DNA of 54,299 nt from a virus, in the IMG/VR virus record IMGVR_UViG_3300034101_001509, positions 1 to 54,299 of that record; one strand, 5' to 3'. A program made the position numbers and the translations under genes. The first letter of the stretch is position 1. Each line of letters begins with the position of its first letter. Under the pieces are notes generated by a model that saw only the letters and a list, made by a program, of their open reading frames with translations, did no database searches and was not told where the DNA came from. Of the stretch, positions 46,664-54,299 are shown piece by piece.

Positions 46664-48414
46664 TAGAGTAGATTTATATTATTTCCTGTAAATGTAGTTA
46701 AATTATTTAAACCAATTTTAAATGTCTTCTTATCAAATTTTACATCAACAATAGCTGTATTTTCTATGATTCCATTTTTAATATAAATTACGCCTTTGTT
46801 TGCTATAAAATAACCAAAGTCTCCAGTTACTTGTGTTTCAGATCCGGTTGTTTCATTTCTAGACCAAAGTTGTAAATTAATTTTACTATTTTTTCCTAGA
46901 ACGGTGGTAGCAAACATTTTCAGTACACCTTTTGTTCCTGAAGGAAATCCACTTACCGAACAATCAAATGGTTCAGTTATATCCACATAAGTGTATAGCG
47001 GAAGACTTAATTCAGTATCTAAATTAAAGGCATAATCTTTTCCTGAAGTGATTTGCTGACGCATATAAAGAGTAAAATTATCTGTTGATATATCTAACTG
47101 ATTATTATATTCGCCTTGAATATATTCAATAAAGTCAGTAGCACTAAATGAAACATTATATTGATTATATTTGGCATAATTTTGAGCAAATTTACTTTTA
47201 ACTCCAGATAAAACTACAGAACGATTTAATCCAGATCCAACATTTAATCTAAAGAAAAAATCAGCATAAACATTCAACGAATTTGAAACAACATATTCTG
47301 GATAAACTGTAATTACACTTTTATCTTTAAGATAATTTAAAAATTCACTTATGCTTGTAGCATTTGGGGAAACATTTGAAGTTATGAACACTCGACCATA
47401 CTTCGGTGGAGTTAAATCTTGTCCACCAAAAACATTAAATTCATTTTCATTTTCAAAAAACCCTGCTTCTATCAACAATGCCTTGTAATCGTTTACTGTG
47501 ACTGCTCTTTCTTGTGAAGCAAACCATTTTGGTGCTAAAAATCTAATTGTATTTAAATCTGGTTTTGACTTTCCACCAGAAGATTGACTAATTGTTAATA
47601 CGCTATAGTTTCCCTGAAAACCAGGCATCGTAAACGAGAGAAGACCATTCGCATCCGCTCCCGATGTTGTTAGATAACGAATTATGATCTTGCTAACATT
47701 TTCTTCTGTTATAGATTTTCCCAATGAATTATTAGAACCAAATGCTATGATAAATCCATTGCTTGTTCGTTCGACAAAATATATTCTTTCATCGGTTTGA
47801 GATACATATCCAACATTATTAATTTTTGTCCAAATGTAATTAGAACCGTCTTCGGTTATTGTTACTTTTAATGTATTTAAATCAAAATTATCAGAAACTA
47901 TTACTATTTTTTGAGAATCAAAATCAAAAGTAGGAAAGGCATCAAAACCTTCTATAAAATTTGTTGCTTCGTAAATATCAAATTCATCAGTGTTACCGTC
48001 TGCGTCAATCGCAACTTCATTTAAATTATAAAATGAATATTGAATTCCATCAGCATTGGCAGTAAAGAATTTAGTCCCAGCAGGTATTGATGATGCGTTA
48101 GATATTCCCGCAACCTTCACTCTTGCTTTTGCGGAAGTAGATGAGGGTACTGTAAAACCCAAAGGTTTACATAAAGATATTAATGATTCTTCTCTTTGTG
48201 CGCTATCTAGAAATGCTTCTGCGTTTATTAAATTAGCATAGTAAGCATAATAAAATGTATTATATGCCATTAAATCTATGATTGTTTGTAAAGCACTTCC
48301 TTCAAAATTATAACCACTAAAAACTGATTGTGATCTCAAATAGTTTGTTAAACTATTTTTAATTTGAGTAAATTCTAAACTTCCAAGTTTTGTTGGATTC
48401 AAATTGGTTGCCAT
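46663..48414 (-). CDS. 6: gp6 baseplate wedge protein (baseplate J-like)
   Basis: 583 residues (T4 gp6 is 660). The N-terminal helix region YNFEGSALQTIIDLMAYNTFYYAYYANLINAEAFLDSAQREESLISLCKPLGF (39-91) is characteristic of gp6/J proteins, and WFASQERAVTVNDYKALLIEAGFF (298-321) marks the conserved domain II helix. gp6 dimers form the inner ring of the baseplate and trigger the change from hexagon to star. It overlaps gp25 and the gp7-like gene by one base at TAATG junctions. Confidence 0.92.
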   Translation of the reverse strand: MATNLNPTKLGSLEFTQIKNSLTNYLRSQSVFSGYNFEGSALQTIIDLMAYNTFYYAYYANLINAEAFLDSAQREESLISLCKPLGFTVPSSTSAKARVKVAGISNASSIPAGTKFFTANADGIQYSFYNLNEVAIDADGNTDEFDIYEATNFIEGFDAFPTFDFDSQKIVIVSDNFDLNTLKVTITEDGSNYIWTKINNVGYVSQTDERIYFVERTSNGFIIAFGSNNSLGKSITEENVSKIIIRYLTTSGADANGLLSFTMPGFQGNYSVLTISQSSGGKSKPDLNTIRFLAPKWFASQERAVTVNDYKALLIEAGFFENENEFNVFGGQDLTPPKYGRVFITSNVSPNATSISEFLNYLKDKSVITVYPEYVVSNSLNVYADFFFRLNVGSGLNRSVVLSGVKSKFAQNYAKYNQYNVSFSATDFIEYIQGEYNNQLDISTDNFTLYMRQQITSGKDYAFNLDTELSLPLYTYVDITEPFDCSVSGFPSGTKGVLKMFATTVLGKNSKINLQLWSRNETTGSETQVTGDFGYFIANKGVIYIKNGIIENTAIVDVKFDKKTFKIGLNNLTTFTGNNINLL

Positions 48415-48809
48415 TATCTGTTCCTTGAGATTCCTATTTCAATATTGTCATTTATTCCTAGATCTGGAATAAAATAATATATTTTTATATTTAAAGTATA
48501 ATCATCCGTTTTTGATTCAGTAACAACAACATCAATTACATCTACTCGATTTTCATATTTTTTAAGATTTGTAACTATTTTAGTTTGTACATCTAAAATT
48601 AATTCTACTGTTAAATTTTCAAAAATATTTTGAAATAAACTTGGTCCAAAATAATAATCAAACGGTCGCTCTCCTTGATTCGTCAGAATTATATTTTGTA
48701 CAGATTGACGAATGGCAGAGACATCCTTTACTAGATTTAAATCCCCAGTAAAGGAATTTTTACTTATAAAGAAAGGTATATCACTATATTGTTGTTTCTT
48801 TATAATCAT
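48414..48809 (-). CDS. 25: gp25 baseplate wedge protein
   Basis: 131 residues, essentially the T4 length (132). LTNQGERPFDYYFGPSLFQNIFEN (42-65) is the gp25/lysozyme-like family signature (N-x-G-E-R-P-F) found in all contractile injection machines. It joins the wedge inner ring to the sheath and starts sheath polymerisation. A CATAAATA late-like element ends six bases before the ATG, leaving no room for a ribosome site. It leads directly into gene 6 through TAATG. Confidence 0.93.
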   Translation of the reverse strand: MIIKKQQYSDIPFFISKNSFTGDLNLVKDVSAIRQSVQNIILTNQGERPFDYYFGPSLFQNIFENLTVELILDVQTKIVTNLKKYENRVDVIDVVVTESKTDDYTLNIKIYYFIPDLGINDNIEIGISRNR

Positions 48810-48815
48810 TTATAT

Positions 48816-48823
48816 TATTTATG
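48816..48823 (-). promoter_or_regulatory. Late promoter variant at gp25
   Basis: The minus strand reads CATAAATA, one mismatch from consensus, in the 37-base gap after the giant hub gene. With six bases to the ATG, the transcript would be essentially leaderless. Confidence 0.4.
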
Positions 48824-48846
48824 TCCTAAAATAAATTATTTTTAAA

Positions 48847-51800
48847 TTATTGACCACCCAATACTCCTATAGGCGTTTGCGATTTATTTGGATCATAATG
48901 TAAACCGTTTCTAGTTAAAGTTAATATAAAGAATGAACTCTTTACTCCGTAAATCATTTGTACAATTTCAGCAACCAACCAACGACCTGAAATTTTCTTG
49001 TATTCATTTGCTGTTTCTTCTGAAACATCATTTGCGTTTATTACTTCTACAATATCACCAATTTTGACATTTTCATTTGGTGGAATTGTAATTTTAATTT
49101 GTTGAGCATTTATTTGATTTGTCTGTGCTAATCTTCGAAGAGGAAGATCTAATGGTGTTTCCCAGAAAGTAGCATATGTACGGTCATATGCTAAATAATC
49201 TTTGAATTTAGATCCTTGTTCTGGACAATTACAACTACATGGAGAAGTCGGATCTATAAAATTACAACCCAAATAGTCTTTTCCTAACACTTCCTCTATT
49301 AGTTTACATTCATTTAGATCATTATATAACTTATAAAGTTCAAGATAAGTTGGTTCGGGTTCTGATGGAATCAAATATTGTGCCGGACAATTACAGTAGG
49401 GTTCAGCAGTACATCCATATCCTGACGGAATGGATCCACTAACTAAAGCATTTGGATTGGCACACTTAAGACCAATACTTTCACATGTTATATTCTTTGA
49501 TCTCGAAACGACTGTAAACTGTAAAGCAAAATTTCGATCAAAGAATTCATATTCCGTATCAACTGGTGGTGTAATTAATCCATACTCAGTTTCTCCGCTC
49601 AAATCATACTTCCAAATGTCTGTACTTACTATAGATGGACGATATAAAACATAATTAGCAGCAAGATAATTCATCAAAGAATCATTAAAATATTGATTCA
49701 TTGAATTATTAAGTGGATTTATGTGAGTAGAATCATCAGAATCGATATAGAATGATACTGACTGATCATTATTATTAAATAATGATTTAGCATTTGGAGT
49801 TAAACTCATCCAGTGCTCAAATTCACTTCCGTACCAATTCTTCCAATAATTTGGAGAAATTGTAAATATTGCTTTTCCTCCAAACATATCTCTTGCTTTT
49901 GTATTTGGAGATTTGAACATATTAGCAAATCTAACAGGAATGAAAAGATTTCTTGGCACAAATAAAGACCACCAAGATCTATGTGGTTTTAGTTTTCTAT
50001 AACTGTTTGGTAAAATATAAGAACCAACTACCGAAGTTCTATACAATGGATCAAATTGTTTTCCAGAACTTACACCGTAGTGATATAAAGATTCCATCCA
50101 ATCTTGAGAGTCATTTTCAAAATAATAACCACCACCATTGTGGAAATCTAAATCATAACCTCCACCATGTAAGTCTTCTTGTGTCGGATCATATGAATAA
50201 TATGGGAACTCGGTTTCAAATCCGGGTTCAGGCCATAGATCCATTCCATTATAATCTGTGCTCAGATAATCTGTTTTAGAAAGAACCGATCCAGTATCGT
50301 GATTCCACCATCTATAATAATTTCCTTTATCAATTCCTTGTAATTTTCTATTTACTGGAATATCATCTTTTATTTTCTTAACGGCAACATCAAATCCATA
50401 AGGATCCATCCCTATGACCGAAACATTATATTTTACACCTTGTCTACCGAAAGGTCCGGGAGTTAATTGTACAAGATATGGTAAGAAATATTCAACACCA
50501 GCATCTCTTATAAATCCATTTGGGAAATCTTGTATTCTGTCGAGTCCTATTGGATTTTTAAATTCAATACGAACATAAGAAGAAATTTCTTCTTTCTTTA
50601 TATTCGGTGGTTTTTTACCATCAGTGTCATAGAAATTAAATGTATTTCTAAAATTTTGTGTATTTACGGCATCTAAATCTGATTGAGCATTGCCATATGA
50701 AGAAATATTAAATTTTCCTACACTGTTTATATCTGCTAAACTATTTAAATTAATATGTAAAGAAGCATCCTCGACATATTCATTTGATCTAAATGAGGGT
50801 CCAGTTTCAGTAAACGGTGTATTGTCTATAAATGACGTAGGATCATCTGTCCCATCAGCATCTTTGAAACTAAACCAACTGTGTGCTTCTCTAGAACTTA
50901 TAAATCCTGTTTCATTATAACCTTGATCATAATATGGGTGTTTCGTACTACCCTGATCATTAGCAAAGAAAATATCATATAACCATTGACCAGTTAAATT
51001 TCCAGTTAAACCAATCTTATTTGCTAAAAGTTCATATCTACTTCCACGAATTTCTTTTCTAGTAATTTTCTTTATGTTTTGTAAAGATAGTGGAGAATTT
51101 ACACCACCAGAATCTCCATTTCTAAAAATATTTTCTCCTGGTGTTTTAGAGAAGAAAAACGCATTTCTATTATACCATTCGGTGTACGATAATGTCCATT
51201 TTTGATTGAATTCTTGAACTACTTTATCTCGTAATTGAATATACAATTCTTTCTCAACTTCGAGGACTTGTATTTCTGCAAGGCAAGTTCTTCTCAAAAC
51301 TTCCAAAGCAGTTGAACTCAAACAAGTAGTATTGTAGCAACCATCGGCGTTTAAACACTCTCTAGTAGTTGAAACTGTATTTCTATTCGTTATTGCTGGA
51401 ATTAAACCACTTTCACTGCCGTAATCAAAAAATGACCAATCTTTTATATCCTCATCCCAAAGATATGGAGCAGCATAAAGATATATTGGAGAATATGTTC
51501 TGGCAGCGAGTTCTGTCGTATATTTAATGAATCCACGAATTATTGGATCGTTAGAACAATCATGAAATGCTTCTGGTAAAACATATTTTATGTCTTCTAA
51601 TGTTGGAAGACTAGAAGGTCCAGTTGGGCCTGTCGGACCTGTTGGTCCCGGTGGTCCCGGTGGTCCGGGTGGTCCCGGTGGTCCGGGTGGACTAATGATT
51701 ACTGTACCACCGGGACCAACACAGGCCTCACAACTAATAACTTGGCTTTGAGGAGAACAAGCTGATGCTGGTACTCTTGTACAAAATTTTGTAACACCAT

Positions 51801-54258
51801 TTGGATGGGTTGTACAACAGAATACACAATTTTGTGAGAATTCGTCACAGAAAAAACCACTACCAGGACCACCACCAGGACTACCACCAGGAGGACCAGG
51901 AGGACCGGGTGGTGAACCTCCACAATCATCAAAACATCCCAACTGAGCGACAGCAGCGTTAACTTCTGCTTGATTAAAGCAACTACTTACTTCCTTCTCT
52001 CCAACACCACATTGTGGTAAGGGTATGCCGGGTATATTTTCAAATACAGTCAGTGAACACGAATAACAAGGATCTCCTGGAGCTCCAGATCCACTAGTGC
52101 AAACAACACAAGAAACAGTATCTTGTGCCACTGCTCTAAATGTTACAGTATCTCCAATAGATCTATTTAAGAATTGATTTGTTTGTGGTTGTGTACCAAA
52201 TACAACTTGACCTATACCTTTACCAGCAGGTATTGTAGTCGAAGGTAACATACCAAATTCACATTGATTAATTGGCCAATCTGTTATCACTTCACCAACA
52301 ATAGCATCTCCGACATATCTAAATCCTTGAGTCAAATCTATTGGTCGTTCACCATTCGATTGTTTATCAATCAAAACGCTATTAAAAATAGCATCAGCGT
52401 TTTGCTTATATGATATAACTCTTGAATTTACAAATAAATTTAAATCAGAAATTCTTTGATTTATTTTGTTTATGACAATATCATAAAGTCTAGTTGCTCT
52501 ATTCAACACAAACTCAGAATAAGCGGTTGGAACTTCTGGTCCTGTTATGTTAAAAAACTGACCTATGCTTTGATTATATGGTTCTTTAGTTAAATCATAC
52601 GAATATGTTAAACCATACTGATTTAAAGTATTTCCGGAATCATAATTTAAAAGATCAGTAAATGAACCAGCGGCAACTATTTTATAGTCTTCTTTATATT
52701 CTGAAAAAATTCCAGTTGGACCAAATAGTGCGTTATATGTAAACCCACCAACTGGACCTGGATTATTAAACAATGCGATATCAGCAGTTGATCCTAATGC
52801 TCCATTTTCGTGACAGCAAACTGTACATCTATATGTTTCCCATTTTCGTTTGATGTTCTTTTTTCTGGCATATTCTTGTCTTTTACTTTTTAAAGGTTTT
52901 CTAATTTGTTTTTCTATTCTTTCAAATGTAGAAAATTCAAGATCTGTCAGATCAAATTGTGGTTGCCATGATTGTTTTGACCAAGGAACACTCGCTGTCT
53001 TTCCATAAACTTCCCATTCTTGTGGAGTTGGTGTATTTAAAAAATTCTTATTATAATATCCATAGATTTGATCATCAACTCTAGCAGATTGTTTTGGTTT
53101 TCCATTAGGAAGAATGGGATTAGTATCAAATGTATCTGGCACTAATTTATAATCATCAATTTGAACAATATCATTGTATCTTTCACTATAGTTGTAAGTA
53201 ATATCCTTTGATTTCATAGACTCTAAAGAATCTGTAAAATCAATATATGGATTATCGTAGTTGGGATCAAATCTTCTATAAAAAGAAAATAATGAACCAC
53301 TATTTAATAAATTTTGAATATTATATTCTCTAAAAACTTTAATTTCAAATATCTGCTTTGGATTTGTTTCATCAAGTGTTACTAAAAATCCATCAACAGG
53401 ATCTTTAGGTTTATCAGTAAAACCATTTCTTAACATTTTACTAATAGATCTAAAGTTCCACCCGTTTCTATCTTCCCACCAAAAATAATCAGAAGAATAT
53501 TTTGAAAAAGTACCATCCCATGCGTAATTTGTTAAATATTTAAATAATTGAGAAAGTTTTACTTGACCCTTTCTCTTCATCCAAGGATATGAAACGTGAT
53601 CATGCTTTAACCAAATTCCAGTCCTGGATTCATCAATTTTATTTACTGGTAAATTAAATTTCTCAAATATTAAATTAACTAGACCTTTTTCTTCAGAATC
53701 AGTATCTGTAGAAAGTTTTCCAATAAAGTCTTGTTCTTCTTGTAAAATTGTTTGATTATAATCTGGAAGAAATAGTTCAGAACTTATTAATTCTAGTTTC
53801 CAAACAGAAATTCTTTCATTAATTGTAGATATTTGACTTTTTGTGCTGTCGTTTGATACTAATCTAGCATCATATATGTGAAAATTATATGTTGTTGGTA
53901 ATATACTTTTACCTAATTTAATTTTAATTTCTACTTTTTCGTTTCCATTAAATTGAAATTCATCAACCCAATTTCTAACATCTAAAACAATCATAGTTCC
54001 AAACATACAACCATCATATAAAGACTCTTTGATTGTTAGTGTTCGAAGAGGAGAATTGGCAGAAACTATTGGAGTCCAAGGAATTAAGTTAAAAGTTATT
54101 TTTTCTCCATTAGAATCTAATTTGCTCAAAATAACAGATTCTAATCCAGTTTCAAATGGAGTATTGAATTGATTAATATTATCAATATCAGAACCAGATT
54201 CTGGAACTGATAAACTAGCATTTATTATTTTATTTAATGTTTTAAATTCGCTGCTCAT
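48847..54258 (-). CDS. Giant hub-like structural protein with internal collagen and Cys inserts
   Basis: 1,803 residues. The N-terminal ~300 residues (PLRTLTIKESLYDGCMFGTMIVLD, then VNLIFEKFNLP and YPWMKRKGQVKLSQLFKYLTNYAWD) have the layout of gp27/VgrG-type hub domains. The C-terminal ITIPPNENVKIGDIVEVINAND and WLVAEIVQMIYGVKSSFFILTLTRN look like the closing barrel of the same fold. Between them lie a Cys-rich region (~715-860), two collagen-like runs (~780-800 and ~855-881) and tyrosine/tryptophan-rich domains. Comparable large proteins next to gp25 in aquatic T4-like phages have been called VrlC. It follows a gene that ends at its ATG. Hub assignment is inference. Confidence 0.6.
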   Translation of the reverse strand: MSSEFKTLNKIINASLSVPESGSDIDNINQFNTPFETGLESVILSKLDSNGEKITFNLIPWTPIVSANSPLRTLTIKESLYDGCMFGTMIVLDVRNWVDEFQFNGNEKVEIKIKLGKSILPTTYNFHIYDARLVSNDSTKSQISTINERISVWKLELISSELFLPDYNQTILQEEQDFIGKLSTDTDSEEKGLVNLIFEKFNLPVNKIDESRTGIWLKHDHVSYPWMKRKGQVKLSQLFKYLTNYAWDGTFSKYSSDYFWWEDRNGWNFRSISKMLRNGFTDKPKDPVDGFLVTLDETNPKQIFEIKVFREYNIQNLLNSGSLFSFYRRFDPNYDNPYIDFTDSLESMKSKDITYNYSERYNDIVQIDDYKLVPDTFDTNPILPNGKPKQSARVDDQIYGYYNKNFLNTPTPQEWEVYGKTASVPWSKQSWQPQFDLTDLEFSTFERIEKQIRKPLKSKRQEYARKKNIKRKWETYRCTVCCHENGALGSTADIALFNNPGPVGGFTYNALFGPTGIFSEYKEDYKIVAAGSFTDLLNYDSGNTLNQYGLTYSYDLTKEPYNQSIGQFFNITGPEVPTAYSEFVLNRATRLYDIVINKINQRISDLNLFVNSRVISYKQNADAIFNSVLIDKQSNGERPIDLTQGFRYVGDAIVGEVITDWPINQCEFGMLPSTTIPAGKGIGQVVFGTQPQTNQFLNRSIGDTVTFRAVAQDTVSCVVCTSGSGAPGDPCYSCSLTVFENIPGIPLPQCGVGEKEVSSCFNQAEVNAAVAQLGCFDDCGGSPPGPPGPPGGSPGGGPGSGFFCDEFSQNCVFCCTTHPNGVTKFCTRVPASACSPQSQVISCEACVGPGGTVIISPPGPPGPPGPPGPPGPTGPTGPTGPSSLPTLEDIKYVLPEAFHDCSNDPIIRGFIKYTTELAARTYSPIYLYAAPYLWDEDIKDWSFFDYGSESGLIPAITNRNTVSTTRECLNADGCYNTTCLSSTALEVLRRTCLAEIQVLEVEKELYIQLRDKVVQEFNQKWTLSYTEWYNRNAFFFSKTPGENIFRNGDSGGVNSPLSLQNIKKITRKEIRGSRYELLANKIGLTGNLTGQWLYDIFFANDQGSTKHPYYDQGYNETGFISSREAHSWFSFKDADGTDDPTSFIDNTPFTETGPSFRSNEYVEDASLHINLNSLADINSVGKFNISSYGNAQSDLDAVNTQNFRNTFNFYDTDGKKPPNIKKEEISSYVRIEFKNPIGLDRIQDFPNGFIRDAGVEYFLPYLVQLTPGPFGRQGVKYNVSVIGMDPYGFDVAVKKIKDDIPVNRKLQGIDKGNYYRWWNHDTGSVLSKTDYLSTDYNGMDLWPEPGFETEFPYYSYDPTQEDLHGGGYDLDFHNGGGYYFENDSQDWMESLYHYGVSSGKQFDPLYRTSVVGSYILPNSYRKLKPHRSWWSLFVPRNLFIPVRFANMFKSPNTKARDMFGGKAIFTISPNYWKNWYGSEFEHWMSLTPNAKSLFNNNDQSVSFYIDSDDSTHINPLNNSMNQYFNDSLMNYLAANYVLYRPSIVSTDIWKYDLSGETEYGLITPPVDTEYEFFDRNFALQFTVVSRSKNITCESIGLKCANPNALVSGSIPSGYGCTAEPYCNCPAQYLIPSEPEPTYLELYKLYNDLNECKLIEEVLGKDYLGCNFIDPTSPCSCNCPEQGSKFKDYLAYDRTYATFWETPLDLPLRRLAQTNQINAQQIKITIPPNENVKIGDIVEVINANDVSEETANEYKKISGRWLVAEIVQMIYGVKSSFFILTLTRNGLHYDPNKSQTPIGVLGGQ
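51617..51693 (-). repeat. Collagen-like repeat inside the giant hub-like gene
   Basis: GGTCCACCCGGACC-type units on the coding strand encode GPPGPPGPPGPTGPTG. This is the most Pro-rich and GC-rich patch of the window. A second, shorter Gly/Pro run lies at about 51855-51915. Confidence 0.8.
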
Positions 54259-54299
54259 TATATTATTATCTTAAAGACTTTTCCTATTTCATTAGATTC
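54258..54299 (-). CDS. C-terminal end of an upstream gene (cut by window edge)
   Basis: Thirteen residues (ending KVFKIII) and a TAA that overlaps the giant gene's ATG as TAATG, the junction used repeatedly in this genome. Too short to identify. Confidence 0.4.
   Translation of the reverse strand, partial: ESNEIGKVFKIII

Noticed and set aside
53959-54258. Giant hub-like gene as a fusion caused by sequencing error
   Set aside because: The frame is uninterrupted for 5.4 kb with consistent codon use, and the Cys/collagen inserts recur in other genes here, so a natural mosaic is the simpler reading.
1-54299. tRNA genes, introns, homing endonucleases, inteins
   Set aside because: No cloverleaf-like segment, split core gene, GIY-YIG or HNH motif, or interrupted terminase/clamp sequence was seen when reading both strands by eye.

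Overview
The window is a contiguous piece of a T4-like (Tevenvirinae-related) myovirus genome. The evidence is the order of core genes: neck, terminase, sheath, tube, portal, prohead core, protease, scaffold and major capsid genes (13-14-15-16-17-18-19-20-core-21-22-23), followed by uvsY, uvsW, 55, 47, 46, 45, 44, 62 and regA. Every gene I can support lies on the minus strand, so transcription runs from high to low coordinates. Genes are tightly packed, with many ATGA or TAATG stop/start overlaps. The DNA is AT-rich. I see no tRNA, rRNA, integrase, insertion sequence or CRISPR array. The host cannot be read from this window. The shortened sheath, the long gp8-like wedge protein, the VrlC-like giant protein and the uvsY-uvsW-55-47-46-45-44-62-regA run look more like aquatic T4-like phages than coliphage T4; this is inference.

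Layout in transcription order. (1) 54299-43035: a 1,803-residue hub-like giant protein, then gp25, gp6, a gp7-like protein, gp8 and a small adsorption-apparatus protein. (2) 43027-27076: fibre and adhesin-like proteins. These include two related fibre proteins, three large proteins with a collagen-like N-terminus and a cysteine-rich GxCC region, a fourth Cys-rich protein without collagen, and a small Cys-rich protein. (3) 27032-18894: neck, packaging, tail sheath and tube, and portal genes. (4) 18870-14509: head core, protease, an extra basic protein, scaffold and major capsid, ending in a strong intrinsic terminator. (5) 14437-4070: a second tail-tube-like protein, then recombination, late transcription and replication genes (UvsY, UvsW, an Sm-like protein, gp55, gp47, gp46, gp45, gp44, gp62, RegA). 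A SET-domain protein sits between 47 and 46. (6) 4044-1: a glycan-modification cassette of GT10-like, DxD, GT10+GT2 fusion and GT9-like proteins and a truncated methyltransferase.

How it fits together. gp44/gp62 load the gp45 clamp. In T4 that clamp is also the mobile activator of late transcription with gp55. gp46/47, UvsY and UvsW serve recombination-dependent replication. T4-type late promoter elements (TATAAATA and one-base variants) can be read on the minus strand upstream of regA, the glycosyltransferase cassette, gp13, gp25, the prohead core gene, gp23, the tube-like gene and the 43 kb protein. Most place the predicted start so that the transcript begins at or just before the ribosome binding site.

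The most notable observations are the collagen-like/Cys-module fibre array, the SET-domain gene translationally coupled to both halves of the 46/47 nuclease, a hairpin ahead of gp13 that hides the ribosome binding site and carries a late promoter in its loop (as in T4 gene e), the GT10+GT2 fusion under a late promoter, and a near-consensus sigma70 promoter pointing antisense in the one sizeable intergenic gap.
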